Assembly (NCBI GenBank): GCA_018993265.1
Contig: JAGKSW010000097.1
Location: 1 to 61,023 of the forward strand
Direction of reading: 5' to 3'
DNA: 61,023 nt
Source: Nostoc sp. TH1S01
Lineage (GTDB): Bacteria; Cyanobacteriota; Cyanobacteriia; Cyanobacteriales; Nostocaceae
The notes beneath the pieces were generated by a model. That model was not told the DNA's origin. It saw only the letters and a list, made by a program, of their open reading frames with translations, and ran no database searches. Below are positions 32,724 through 40,952 of this stretch, piece after piece; positions within the stretch are counted from its first letter, which is position 1; each line of letters starts with the position of its first letter. The position numbers and the translations under genes were made by a program.

Positions 32724-35166
32724 AACCAATACTTTCTTCAGCGTTGGCAATTTCTAACAGAGTCTTGAGTACAGAGTCAGGGTTGAGACTGATAGAATCA
32801 ATTCCCTGTTCAACTAAGAAGCGGGCAAATTCAGGATAATCGCTTGGTGCTTGACCACAAATCCCAATTTTGCGACCATATTTTTTAACAGTAGCGATCG
32901 CATTTGTAATGGTTCTGGTGACGGCTTCATCCCGTTCATCAAATAAATGGGCGACTAATTCCGAATCTCTATCAAGTCCCAAGGTTAACTGGGTTAAATC
33001 ATTGGAACCAATCGAAAAACCATCAAAAATTTCACTAAATTTATCTGCAAGTTGCACATTACTGGGTAATTCACACATTACATATACTTGCAGTCCGTTT
33101 TCACCTCGCACCAAACCATGTTGTGCCATTTCTGCCAAAACGCGCTTTCCTTCTTGGGGAGTCCGACAGAAAGGAATCATCAGAATGACGTTTGTCAAAC
33201 CCATCTCATCCCGCACCCGCTTCATGGCCTGACATTCCAGGGCGAAACCTTCACTATAGCGGGGGTCGTAATAACGCGAAGCACCACGCCAACCAATCAT
33301 CGGGTTTTCTTCTTTGGGTTCAAATTGCTTACCACCCAAGAGATTGGCATATTCGTTACTCTTGAAATCTGATAGCCGGACGATGACAGGTTTAGGATAA
33401 AAAGCTGCGGCGATGGTGCCTATGCCTTGGGCTAGTTTATCAACAAAGAATTTAGCTTTATCTTCGTATTGGGCAGTTAACTCAGTAATTTTGTATCTTG
33501 CCAATTCATCTTCTAACTGATCAAAGTGAATTAAAGCTAGTGGATGAGCTTTGATGTGATTATTAATAATAAATTCCATCCTCGCTAATCCCACACCATC
33601 ATTCGGAATTGCAGTTAAACCCAAAGCCTCTTCGGGATTCGCCAAATTCATCATGATTTGGGTGCGTGTACGGGGCAATTTTTCCAAAGGTAATTCTTGG
33701 ACTTCGTAAGGTAGTAAACCTTGATAAACTTTCCCTGTTTCCCCTTCAGCACAACTAACAGTAATTTCCGTGCCAGTTTTAATTACAGTTGTCGCATTAC
33801 CGCTACCTACAATCGCTGGAATTCCCATCTCCCTAGCGATAATTGCTGCATGACAAGTCCTTCCGCCAGAATTAGTGACAATAGCACTCGCCCGTTTCAT
33901 AATCGGTTCCCAATCAGGGTCAGTGCGGTTAGTAACTAACACTTCTCCGGGTTGAAACTGGTTAATTTGGCGTACATCCAGAATGACTCTGGCTTTACCT
34001 TGACCTATCATCTCGCCAACGCTGCGACCTGTTAACAGTACCTCACCCTTTTCTTTGAGTTGATATTGTTTGAGAACATTTTTAGTTTTTTGTGACTGGA
34101 CTGTTTCTGGACGTGCTTGCACAATAAATAATTCATCAGTCAAGCCGTCTTTCGCCCATTCAATATCCATCGGCGTATAAGTTCCACGCACTTGGGAATA
34201 ATGTTCTTCAATGATGCAAGCCCAGTTTGCTAATTGGAGAATTTCTTCATCATTGAGGGCATATTGATTTCGTTCTGCGGGTGGAACAGAGATATTTTTA
34301 GTTAATTTCAAGCCTTCTAGGTCATAAACCATTTTGATTTCTTTTGTACCTAGGCGCTTTTGAATAATTGGGTGATACCCTTGTTTGAGAGTTGGTTTAA
34401 ACACTAAATATTCATCGGGGTTGACAGCACCTTGAACGACGTTTTCACCCAGACCGTAAGCGGCGGTAATTAAAGCTGCATCTTTAAAACCTGTTTCGGT
34501 ATCGATAGAAAACATCACACCAGACACTGCCAAATCAGAACGTACCATTTTTTGTACGCCCACTGATAAGGCAATATTAAAGTGATCAAAGCCTTTAATT
34601 TGGCGATAGGAAATCGCACGGTCAGTAAAAATTGAGGCAAAACATTTATGACAGGCTTCTAAAACGGCTTGCAGTCCGTGGACGTTTAAGTAAGTTTCTT
34701 GTTGACCTGCAAAGCTGGCATCAGGTAAATCTTCGGCGGTGGCGCTAGAACGCACAGCAACATCAGTGTCAGCACCGTATTCTTCGCAAAGATTTTGATA
34801 AAATTGAGCGATCGCTGCTTGTAAATCTGGCGGAAACGGAGTTTGCAACATCAGCATTCTCGCCTTTTTGCCACATTGCCGCAGATTCTGCACATCCTCC
34901 ACATTTAAATCGGCAAATATCTCTCTCAGTTTTGTTTCGATTCCTGCGGCAGAAATAAAATAGCGATAAGCAAAAGCAGTTGTCGCAAAGCCCGTAGGAA
35001 CTTTGACTCCTTTCTGCCGCAATTGCTGAATCATTTCTCCCAAAGAAGCATTTTTACCACCAACTAAAGGAATATCTGCAATTCCCACATTACTTAAAGG
35101 TAAAACTAAAGCTTGTTCTTGAGCAGTTGAAAGAGATGTTGCTGAATATAAAAATGTGTCTAGCAT
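32722..35166 (-). CDS. ppsA: Phosphoenolpyruvate synthase
   Basis: 814 residues, full length for the family. Order: ATP-grasp PEP/pyruvate-binding domain at 20-365 (GGKNASLGEMIQQL, VAVRSSATAEDLPDASFAGQ), phospho-histidine swivelling domain near 400-480 (GGRTCHAAIIAREMGIPAIV), and C-terminal TIM barrel with PMIGWRGASRYYDP and GICGQAPSDYPEFARFL. Makes PEP from pyruvate and ATP with release of AMP and phosphate. Monocistronic. Confidence 0.95.
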   Translation of the reverse strand: MLDTFLYSATSLSTAQEQALVLPLSNVGIADIPLVGGKNASLGEMIQQLRQKGVKVPTGFATTAFAYRYFISAAGIETKLREIFADLNVEDVQNLRQCGKKARMLMLQTPFPPDLQAAIAQFYQNLCEEYGADTDVAVRSSATAEDLPDASFAGQQETYLNVHGLQAVLEACHKCFASIFTDRAISYRQIKGFDHFNIALSVGVQKMVRSDLAVSGVMFSIDTETGFKDAALITAAYGLGENVVQGAVNPDEYLVFKPTLKQGYHPIIQKRLGTKEIKMVYDLEGLKLTKNISVPPAERNQYALNDEEILQLANWACIIEEHYSQVRGTYTPMDIEWAKDGLTDELFIVQARPETVQSQKTKNVLKQYQLKEKGEVLLTGRSVGEMIGQGKARVILDVRQINQFQPGEVLVTNRTDPDWEPIMKRASAIVTNSGGRTCHAAIIAREMGIPAIVGSGNATTVIKTGTEITVSCAEGETGKVYQGLLPYEVQELPLEKLPRTRTQIMMNLANPEEALGLTAIPNDGVGLARMEFIINNHIKAHPLALIHFDQLEDELARYKITELTAQYEDKAKFFVDKLAQGIGTIAAAFYPKPVIVRLSDFKSNEYANLLGGKQFEPKEENPMIGWRGASRYYDPRYSEGFALECQAMKRVRDEMGLTNVILMIPFCRTPQEGKRVLAEMAQHGLVRGENGLQVYVMCELPSNVQLADKFSEIFDGFSIGSNDLTQLTLGLDRDSELVAHLFDERDEAVTRTITNAIATVKKYGRKIGICGQAPSDYPEFARFLVEQGIDSISLNPDSVLKTLLEIANAEESIG

Positions 35167-35565
35167 AGTAGAGTTTCCATAAATGATAGTGAACTCTAAG
35201 AACCTTTGGCTGTTGGGCGATTAACGCTTTTAATAGCAACACATTCAGTCGAAAAATTATATCTATTTAAGAAATACTCAAAACGCCAGATTTTGAGCTT
35301 GATTTTAGAAAGTGTTGCCTTTCAGAAGTTATCTTTAATTAATTGGCTCTTAGGTGTCACACTCTTATTTATAGAAAGATAATTTGAGGAAGTTGTGAGG
35401 ATACAGCAACTAAGGTTGTGGCATATCCTAAACTTTCTGCTTCTCAATAATAGAGTTGTTGGGAAATAACTGAGAGTTGGGTTTGAAATTCTAACCCCTG
35501 TGGTTTTTGATGTAATGTTCATGCTGCCATCAAGTAGAAGTTCCATAATTCAGCAGCAGTCAACA
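35167..35565. other. Upstream region of ppsA, no gene
   Basis: 400 bases of mixed sequence. A minus-strand frame at 35322-35546 has a composition unlike its neighbours and no ribosome-binding site, so it is not called. Should contain the ppsA promoter near 35180-35300. Confidence 0.35.
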
Positions 35566-35690
35566 TTAAATGATCATACTGCCTGCAATGTCTTCTTCGT
35601 CATGAAATCTTTTATCATGTAGTTTCCCTTCACGCGCCGTACTCAACACCAACACACGTTGACGCTGATCTACTGCGGCTAAGTGCGCTC
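35566..35690 (-). pseudogene. 3' fragment of an unknown gene
   Basis: Minus strand reads AHLAAVDQRQRVLVLSTARE then GKLHDKRFHDEEDIAGSMII and TAA at 35566-35568. Strongly protein-like, but the frame runs straight into the plus-strand flavoprotein fragment with no start. A gene end left by a deletion. Family not recognised. Confidence 0.45.
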
Positions 35691-36237
35691 GTGTATGTCG
35701 CCGCGTTATGACTGGCGTGCAGTGATTGATTCTTTACGCCCCATGACTCAACAAATCTGGCAAAAACTACCAACTGTAGAAAAGCAGCGTTTTTTGCGTC
35801 ATGTAACACCTTATTGGGATGTGCATCGTCATCGCATTGCCCAAAAAGTAGCAGATGTAATCAGAGAAATGCTGGATTCTGGTCAACTGATGATTTCCGC
35901 AGGACGAATTCAAGAATATCAACCATTATCAGACGGTGTAGCAGTTACTATATCTGGGCGTAAAACTCAGACGAATATTATCTTACATGTCAATCGGGTA
36001 GTGAATTGTACAGGAGTAGCCGCAGATTATCGCCAGTCGCCTCATCCGCTAATTGACAATTTGCGATCGCAAGGATTAATTCGCCCTAATAGTATCGGTT
36101 TAGGGCTAGATACAAATACTGATGGTGCTTTATATACAGCAGACAATAATGTTTCAACTTTACTTTATACCTTGGGAACTCCCCGCAAAGGCGACTTGTG
36201 GGAAACAATCGCGGTTCCAGAATTACGGGTACGGTGA
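35683..36237 (+). pseudogene. C-terminal fragment of FAD/NAD(P)-binding protein (COG4529-like)
   Basis: 184 residues that match only the C-terminal third of the family: RYDWRAVIDSLRPMTQQIWQ, RFLRHVTPYWDVHRHRI, VNRVVNCTGVAADYRQSPHP and IGLGLDTNTDGALY. The N-terminal FAD-binding Rossmann motif is missing. At about 36225-36235 the frame runs out and a metallo-beta-lactamase fragment starts in another frame. Not functional. Confidence 0.65.
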
Positions 36238-36578
36238 CACAAGGCTTATTCACCTTGCCAGACGATACCTTGATATATCCAGCGCACGACTACAAAGGAC
36301 GTACAGTTTCTACGATTGGTGAAGAAAAACGCCTCAATCCCAGATTTAGCGATCGCACCCGCAGTCAGTTTATGACTATCATGAATAATCTCAAATTGAG
36401 TTATCCCCAAAAGATGAATGCAGCAGTCCCGGCAAATCAATACTGTGGTGATTTTATTCCTCAAGAAAGTTTAGAGACAACCACAAGTCCAACTACAGAT
36501 GAAGAACAGAAACAAATAGAACTCACTGTGATGACTAATACAGAAATTTACAATGATTACTTTGCTATGTATATCTAG
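36222..36578 (+). pseudogene. C-terminal fragment of ETHE1-like persulfide dioxygenase
   Basis: Reads GTVTQGLFTLPDDTLIYPAH then DYKGRTVSTIGEEKRLNPRF and ends at TAG 36578. LYPAHDYKG and STIGEEKR are hallmarks of the MBL-fold persulfide dioxygenase family (ETHE1/SdoA). The N-terminal HxHxDH metal site is absent. Fused by deletion to the flavoprotein fragment upstream. Confidence 0.65.
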
Positions 36579-36599
36579 AGCAGATTAAAACTAACACCA

Positions 36600-36692
36600 C
36601 TAGGACTTACGCAAAAATCCTCTCAAACTCACATTTCTCTGTGACGCGCCAGTGAGGGAGTCTGGCGACCGAACGCACTGGCTTCTCTGTGT
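36600..36692. repeat. Partial MITE family C with GC-rich insert
   Basis: TAGGACTTACGCAAAAATCC TCTCAAACTC is a family C left end. ACGCGCCAGTGAGGGAGTCT to GCACTGGC is an inverted-repeat unit embedded in TTCTCTGTG repeat sequence. No matching right end. Confidence 0.5.
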
Positions 36693-36807
36693 CTAGAGTG
36701 GGTCTATGGGTTCGTTATCTTGGGCAAATTTCAGTTCGCTGTCTGCAATGTCTGCTTTTTCGCTGTTCAAAAGTTTAATGATTACTACGCACCTTGCCGA
36801 AAAATAG
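36693..36807 (-). pseudogene. Possible C-terminal gene fragment
   Basis: The minus strand ends with CVVIIKLLNSEKADIADSEL KFAQDNEPIDPL and TAG 36693-36695. Composition is protein-like but no start is present and no family is recognised. It would lie just downstream of moaE before the inferred insertion. Confidence 0.25.
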
Positions 36808-36842
36808 ATTTAGCAAATCAAAGAAGTTAATTGCCTTTTAGG

Positions 36843-36927
36843 AATTTTAACAATTTTGTCCTGACTGTTCACAAGCACCAATACTGACCCAAGTGCTAGA
36901 ACCATTCTGCTAGTATTCTTTTTTCCA
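36843..36927 (-). repeat. Displaced copy of the moaE 3' end (candidate attL)
   Basis: 85 bp matching 40868-40952 at 83 positions, in the same orientation and 4,025 bp away. It encodes the last 26 or so residues of MoaE (GSSTWVSIGACEQSGQ) but has no gene body attached. This is the pattern left when an element integrates in the 3' end of a gene and brings its own copy of that end. Confidence 0.8.
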
Positions 36928-37089
36928 AAAGAGTCAGGACTTACGTGCTAAAAGTCTTGCAAATTAAAATTTTTGAGTGTATACAACATAACGTGTAGGG
37001 GTAAAAGAATTGCGATCGCTCTTGGGGAATCATGAGGGCGATCGCTTTATAATAGAATATGAAAAATAAATCACCATCATGTAAAAAAT

Positions 37090-37407
37090 ATGACATACTC
37101 TTCACCCGAAAGAATTGTCAGACGTGGAAGAGTATTTCCGGAAATTCAGTGGACAGAAGCCCAAAAAGCCCAAGATAGAGTCAGAAGACAAGCATTTTAT
37201 GAGCGTTGTTGGGCGATTTTTGAGCGTTTGAAACCAGAAATCCTAGATAAATATTACGCTTGGTATATTGCTATTGAACCGGATAGCGGCGATTATTTTA
37301 TTAATCAGGATAAAGAATTAGCCAGCACAATGGTTAGAGAAAAACACCCCCAAGTGATTCATCATATTTTTGGCATTAACGAAACAGGTATAAGTGGCAG
37401 AATTTAA
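37090..37407 (+). CDS. Cyanobacterial conserved hypothetical protein
   Basis: 105 residues: MTYSSPERIVRRGRVFPEIQ, then KYYAWYIAIEPDSGDYFINQ and a C terminus NETGISGRI. Small soluble protein with a recurrent cyanobacterial pattern (YIAIEPDSGDYF) that I recognise but cannot assign a role to. Preceded by a HIP1-rich spacer. Inside the inferred integrative element. In other cyanobacteria such proteins often sit next to small aspartyl-protease-like genes, which is not the case here. Confidence 0.6.
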   Translation: MTYSSPERIVRRGRVFPEIQWTEAQKAQDRVRRQAFYERCWAIFERLKPEILDKYYAWYIAIEPDSGDYFINQDKELASTMVREKHPQVIHHIFGINETGISGRI

Positions 37408-37431
37408 CATAGTCCTTGACAGTACAAATAC

Positions 37432-37791
37432 TTATTTTCCTGGTGGAGTGTGTTCGCTTTCTAGCTCATCTGGTGCGGCGATGTCTGAAAAACCTACTAG
37501 GCTGACGGGTGGACGGTTGGGAAATTCTACAACAAGGCGTAATTCTCCTCCCATTGCTGCAATATACTTCCGCAAAGTTGACAGCATTAAATCTGTACGC
37601 TGTTCCAGTCGAGAAACATTCCCTTGGTCAATTTGGAGAAGTTCTGACATTTGTTCCTGAGTCATTTTGAGTGCAAGTCTTAGTTGCTGTCGAGTCATTT
37701 CCTCTGCAATGAGCAAGTTAGATTCTTCTTCAATCTTTTTACGTCGTTCTGGTGATAACTCGTCTAGTTTTTCTTTCAAAGTTTTCCCCAT
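37432..37791 (-). CDS. XRE-family antitoxin (HigA-like)
   Basis: 119 residues. Helix-turn-helix at about 40-75 (LRLALKMTQEQMSELLQIDQ GNVSRLEQRTD), then IAAMGGELRLVVEFP, a common HigA-type tail. Located nine bases after a HigB-type toxin gene on the same strand. It should neutralise the toxin and repress the operon. Confidence 0.85.
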   Translation of the reverse strand: MGKTLKEKLDELSPERRKKIEEESNLLIAEEMTRQQLRLALKMTQEQMSELLQIDQGNVSRLEQRTDLMLSTLRKYIAAMGGELRLVVEFPNRPPVSLVGFSDIAAPDELESEHTPPGK

Positions 37792-37800
37792 AGATAATCC

Positions 37801-38169
37801 TCACTTTTCCTCATGTTCACTTTTTAGTTGAGCTAAGTGTGCATCGAATCTAGCATCAGCAGTTTTAATAAGTTTTTTGTAAAAACGACTTTCACTACCA
37901 CCTGATTTATCACCTGCAACTAGTAATATTGCATAGCATCTGGGGTCAAATGCAAACGCAACACGCCAAACACCATCTGCGGCTTGAAATCTGAGTTCCT
38001 TCATATTGCTATGTCGTGAACCATTAAGCGTGTCAACATGAGGCCGTCCCAATTCAAAACCAAAAGTTTCCAATAGACCAGCACGAGCAAGTAACTTATT
38101 CTGCACTTCTTCTGGTAGAGCATTAAATTCTGGTTCAAAGTGTGGATGAAACTCAACAACCCAATTCAT
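37801..38169 (-). CDS. HigB/Gp49-like RelE-superfamily toxin
   Basis: 122 residues. WVVEFHPHFEPEFNALPEEV at the start, ELRFQAADGVWRVAFAFDPR in the middle and GDKSGGSESRFYKKLIKTAD near the end are typical of the phage Gp49-like HigB family, a ribosome-dependent mRNA interferase. Toxin-first order with the XRE antitoxin is the HigBA arrangement. Apparently intact; the only complete toxin-antitoxin pair in the element. Confidence 0.85.
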   Translation of the reverse strand: MNWVVEFHPHFEPEFNALPEEVQNKLLARAGLLETFGFELGRPHVDTLNGSRHSNMKELRFQAADGVWRVAFAFDPRCYAILLVAGDKSGGSESRFYKKLIKTADARFDAHLAQLKSEHEEK

Positions 38170-38210
38170 TATTAATTATGCACTCAAAAACATATGTTTT
38201 CAAGAGCATA

Positions 38211-38390
38211 TTAAGGCTTTGAGATTTTTTTTGAAAGCTCTCTTCTTGAAATCGGAAGTTCAGGCGACATAATTTGAAGGGGTGGGATTCTCAACTCAAT
38301 TATGACTTGCTCGTAGAGAAGAGGCAGAAGCCTTAGCTGGTCTATTGCTGCCAAATTCGTGATTGCTGATGTGTCGCTAATGACAATCAC
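38211..38390 (-). pseudogene. Truncated DUF3368 PIN-domain toxin
   Basis: From GTG 38390 the frame reads VIVISDTSAITNLAAIDQLR LLPLLYEQVIIEL. The VSDTSAITNL pattern holds the first PIN aspartate. After about 33 residues the sequence leaves the family and stops at 38211, so later catalytic acids are lost. It overlaps the stop of the upstream UPF0175 remnant (GTGA), the usual coupling of this pair. Confidence 0.65.
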
Positions 38391-38550
38391 AATCGCCCCA
38401 ACTCTTGTAAGTTTTTCAAATCTAACTCAAAATCTTCAACATCATAGGAATACAGCGCAATTTTTCGCTGTTTCAGAAGTTGGCGAAACGCATGGAGTGG
38501 CATATCTGCTAATCTGCTGGAGTAGCCAAGCGTTAAACGACCACTTTTAA
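38387..38550 (-). pseudogene. 5'-truncated UPF0175 antitoxin
   Basis: GRLTLGYSSRLADMPLHAFR then QLLKQRKIALYSYDVEDFEL and LKNLQELGRL. This is the C-terminal two thirds of a UPF0175 antitoxin. Its 5' end merges with the end of the 81-residue gene upstream in another frame. With the DUF3368 fragment it forms a dead toxin-antitoxin pair. Confidence 0.6.
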
Positions 38551-38778
38551 AAGGTCTGATAAGGCTTGAACCGAGGCAGAATCGGCTTGAGGAGACCATA
38601 CAACTGCTTGAGTTGATTTCAGTTGGTTGAGAAGGTCATGTTTGGTTACTGCATCATCATTAAGCTCCAAGGTACACCCATCTTCTTTGGCTACCTCAAG
38701 TAGAAGAAAATGAATCAAGCGTAATTTATCCTGATGAGACAGCTGATTAATGGTAGGTAAAATTTCTTGGAGTGACAT
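38533..38778 (-). CDS. Small hypothetical protein, antitoxin-like
   Basis: 81 residues: MSLQEILPTINQLSHQDKLR LIHFLLLEVAKEDGC. This N terminus recurs in small cyanobacterial proteins often placed beside toxin genes, but the role is unproven. Its 3' end overlaps the UPF0175 remnant in another frame, so its last codons may not be native. Confidence 0.5.
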   Translation of the reverse strand: MSLQEILPTINQLSHQDKLRLIHFLLLEVAKEDGCTLELNDDAVTKHDLLNQLKSTQAVVWSPQADSASVQALSDLLKVVV

Positions 38779-38919
38779 ACCACAAAATTGAAAAGGTCTA
38801 GCTTCTAGTTTATCCCAGTAACATTTTGCATAAACAGTATGGCGATCGCTTCCACAGTCACAGTCTTAAATGCGATCGCTCTTTTGGTCAGTGCTGGCAA
38901 GGAAAAATAATGCTAAAAA

Positions 38920-39444
38920 TTAAAATTTATTCTTTTTCAGACCATTCAACTTCACTAACGAGGGAAGCTTTCTTTCCTGAATTGACATCTTTTTTCGGAA
39001 TAACTCACGGGTAATATAAATTTGATTTGTAAACCACTTAAGCAATTCTGCATTTTCATGCGCTATACTAGAACGCTCATCACCGAGAGGAAGCCCAGGA
39101 CTACCATCAAAAGGATAAAGTTGATTATGTAGATACGATAGCTGTATTCCTTGGTTATAAAGTTCATCAGCTTTTTCGACAAGTTCAGCATCAAACAGGA
39201 ACTCGCCTTCACTAGCTTCAGCATAAAATTGAAGGACACGATTATGATGAACCTTGCCATCCCGTACTATTTCACTCAAGTATGACATAAATGCTTGGTA
39301 GACTCTGAGCCGCTTTTCATACAAATCTTTTCTAAGGGTCAAGCGACTAACTTGATATTGTTGCCAAGCAATATAGACCGTTGTCCCAGCAATAACTGGT
39401 GTAAGCAAAGCATTGAAAACATCAATAATTTCTTTCAATGTCAT
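38920..39444 (-). CDS. Membrane-anchored hypothetical protein
   Basis: 174 residues. One N-terminal transmembrane helix (FNALLTPVIAGTTVYIAWQQ) followed by a helical cytoplasmic domain beginning LRKDLYEKRLRVYQAFMSYL. The helix-then-KxxLYxxRxxVY pattern is seen in small accessory proteins of unknown function in many bacteria. Start ATG 39444. Isolated between toxin-antitoxin remnants, inside the inferred element. Confidence 0.6.
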   Translation of the reverse strand: MTLKEIIDVFNALLTPVIAGTTVYIAWQQYQVSRLTLRKDLYEKRLRVYQAFMSYLSEIVRDGKVHHNRVLQFYAEASEGEFLFDAELVEKADELYNQGIQLSYLHNQLYPFDGSPGLPLGDERSSIAHENAELLKWFTNQIYITRELFRKKMSIQERKLPSLVKLNGLKKNKF

Positions 39445-39462
39445 ATTTGGTGAGGATTTGAA

Positions 39463-39596
39463 ATGGTCACTCTTTATTCAATTAATAATATAGTGCTTGA
39501 ACTAACGCTTGAGGATTTCAAGGAATATATGGAATGAGATTTTTGCTTGATACTCATACATTTATCTGGTTTGTCACTGATAGTCCTTTTACCTGA
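39463..39596 (+). pseudogene. VapBC toxin-antitoxin remnant
   Basis: ATG 39463 to TGA 39537 encodes a 24-residue antitoxin-like tail (LELTLEDFKEYME). Overlapping at ATGA, ATG 39534 to TGA 39596 encodes MRFLLDTHTFIWFVTDSPFT, the unmistakable first 20 residues of a VapC-type PIN toxin, then stops. Both genes are truncated. Confidence 0.6.
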
Positions 39597-39690
39597 TTCA
39601 TTTTAAAAGCAGAAAAACATAACGAAAAGTTGAGCGCAGGAAACCCACGCTCAAGACTTTTCAAAAACGAGTATTTCCCATTGAATGAAT

Positions 39691-40245
39691 TTACAATAAC
39701 TTGAAGCCGAAGTTATTGAGAGTCTCACGCAAATTCTTGCAGCCTTTGAGATAGTCAAGGGTGGCGATTCTCTCGGCAGAGTGTTCTGACCAATCACCTG
39801 CGACTTTCATGTTTTGTTCGGTGTAGAACTTTTTCATAATATCGTTGTAACGAGCGATCGCATCTTCTTGTTCTCCTAATTTATAAGTCTCCCGATGCAA
39901 CACAGCCGCTTGGGGTAGACGGGGTTTAATTGCTGGTTTCTCTTCAGGATTGGGGAAACCCACACACATCCCAAATACAGGGAACACAAAAGGAGGTAAG
40001 TTCAATAATATGGCTACCTCTTGCGTATTTTTACGGTTTGCACCGATATAGATTGTTCCCAAACCCAAAGACTCAGCAGCGACGATCGCATTTTGTGATG
40101 CAACTGAAGAATCAAATATGGCTTTCACCAACAGTTCTACATAGTCAAGAGCAACATGAGGTAGTCCGCGACTGTCAGCAATATGAGCTAGACGACCTAA
40201 ATCTGCTAACCAGTTAAGCAGGGTATGACTATTGTCCCAGCGCAA
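39691..40245 (-). pseudogene. 5'-truncated nitroreductase-family oxidoreductase
   Basis: 184 residues of an expected 250-270. The part present covers the second half of an NfsA/FRP-like FMN enzyme: FDSSVASQNAIVAAESLGLG TIYIGANR, then FPVFGMCVGFPNPEEKPAIK PRLP, and YLKGCKNLRETLNNFGF at the end. The N-terminal FMN-phosphate binding arginines are missing, so it is unlikely to be active. The break is near 40245. Confidence 0.65.
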
Positions 40246-40279
40246 TAATATGGAAGAGTAGTTTAATCTATTGTTGATA

Positions 40280-40317
40280 TTCTCTCCTGCTACACTGTAT
40301 GGTTAGCAGGAGATTTT
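40280..40317. repeat. Inverted repeat near the element's IS remnant
   Basis: TCTCCTGCTACACTGTATGG TTAGCAGGAGA: perfect arms of 10-11 bp around an 8-10 base loop, followed by TTTTAAT. Could be a terminator or part of an insertion-sequence end. Confidence 0.4.
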
Positions 40318-40515
40318 AATAATGACACGTTTAGTTTTCTCTTCTTCCAACTCGACTTATTTTGATAGAGTTTTTTCGCGTTAAAAACCCGCTGCATCAA
40401 GTGATTGTCCTAGAGCGTGTTTTAAAACTCGATAAAATGGTTGAGAACACAAAAAATTAACGAATTTAGCATTTATCTATGATCCTTCCACTGCAAAGTC
40501 GGGGCGATTTGACTC

Positions 40516-40674
40516 AGCGATGAAGCCGTGGTATTTGAGCAATTAATGGCGCAAGGAGCGGTCAAACGCATAAAAGTTGCTCGTCCATACCTCCGTCCTG
40601 GTCAAGTAGTTGGCGATAAAGGTTATAGCAGCTTCAATATTCGTCGCTATTTGCAGCAACGTGGGATTCGCTAA
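40516..40674 (+). mobile_element. IS5-type transposase C-terminal-region fragment
   Basis: The plus strand reads FEQLMAQGAVKRIKVARPYL RPGQVVGDKGYSSFNIRRYL QQRGIR and TAA. VVGDKGYSS with the second catalytic Asp is typical of IS5-family DDE transposases. Only about 50 codons remain, so the insertion sequence is dead. Confidence 0.6.
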
Positions 40675-40725
40675 ACCATTCTATGTAGGTCGAACGAACG
40701 CAGACACGGTAAGTTTGATAAATTT

Positions 40726-40861
40726 CTTTGCCTTCACGTCCAGATTCAGTATCAATTAATACTATTTCTGCCCCTGCCGCCTTAAGACGAGCTATTTGCT
40801 GATCTAAGGCCGCCGAATTTTCTGCCTGTTCTCTAGACGAAACACGGGCATAGGCAACCAC
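40726..40861 (-). pseudogene. Truncated serine recombinase (XisF-like)
   Basis: From GTG 40861 the frame reads VAYARVSSREQAENSAALDQ QIARLKAAGAEIVLIDTESG. The YARVSSREQ start with the catalytic serine is that of large serine recombinases, close to XisF of the fdxN excision element as I recall it. Homology ends after SGREGK near 40726, so only about 45 of several hundred residues remain. The start lies ten bases from the moaE stop, as expected for a recombinase beside its attachment site. Confidence 0.65.
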
Positions 40862-40867
40862 TTCGGT

Positions 40868-40952
40868 AATTTTAACAATTTTGTCCTGACTGTTCACAAG
40901 CACCAATACTGACCCAAGTGCTAGAACCATTCTGCCAGTGTTCTTTTTTCCA
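40868..40952 (-). repeat. moaE 3' end repeat (candidate attR)
   Basis: Direct repeat of 36843-36927, two differences in 85 positions. Includes the last 26 codons and stop of the intact moaE gene. The putative element lies on the side away from the moaE body. Confidence 0.8.

Noticed and set aside
35322-35546. Minus-strand open frame upstream of ppsA.
   Set aside because: Ser/Thr-rich random-looking sequence with no ribosome-binding site. It lies just beyond a real gene fragment but in no relation to it.
36198-36578. 126-codon frame considered as a complete small hydrolase.
   Set aside because: Lacks the N-terminal metal-binding half of the persulfide dioxygenase fold, so it is a fragment.
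38826-39014. Short plus-strand frame near the membrane hypothetical gene.
   Set aside because: Overlaps the 3' end of the opposite-strand gene and spacer; no coding signal.
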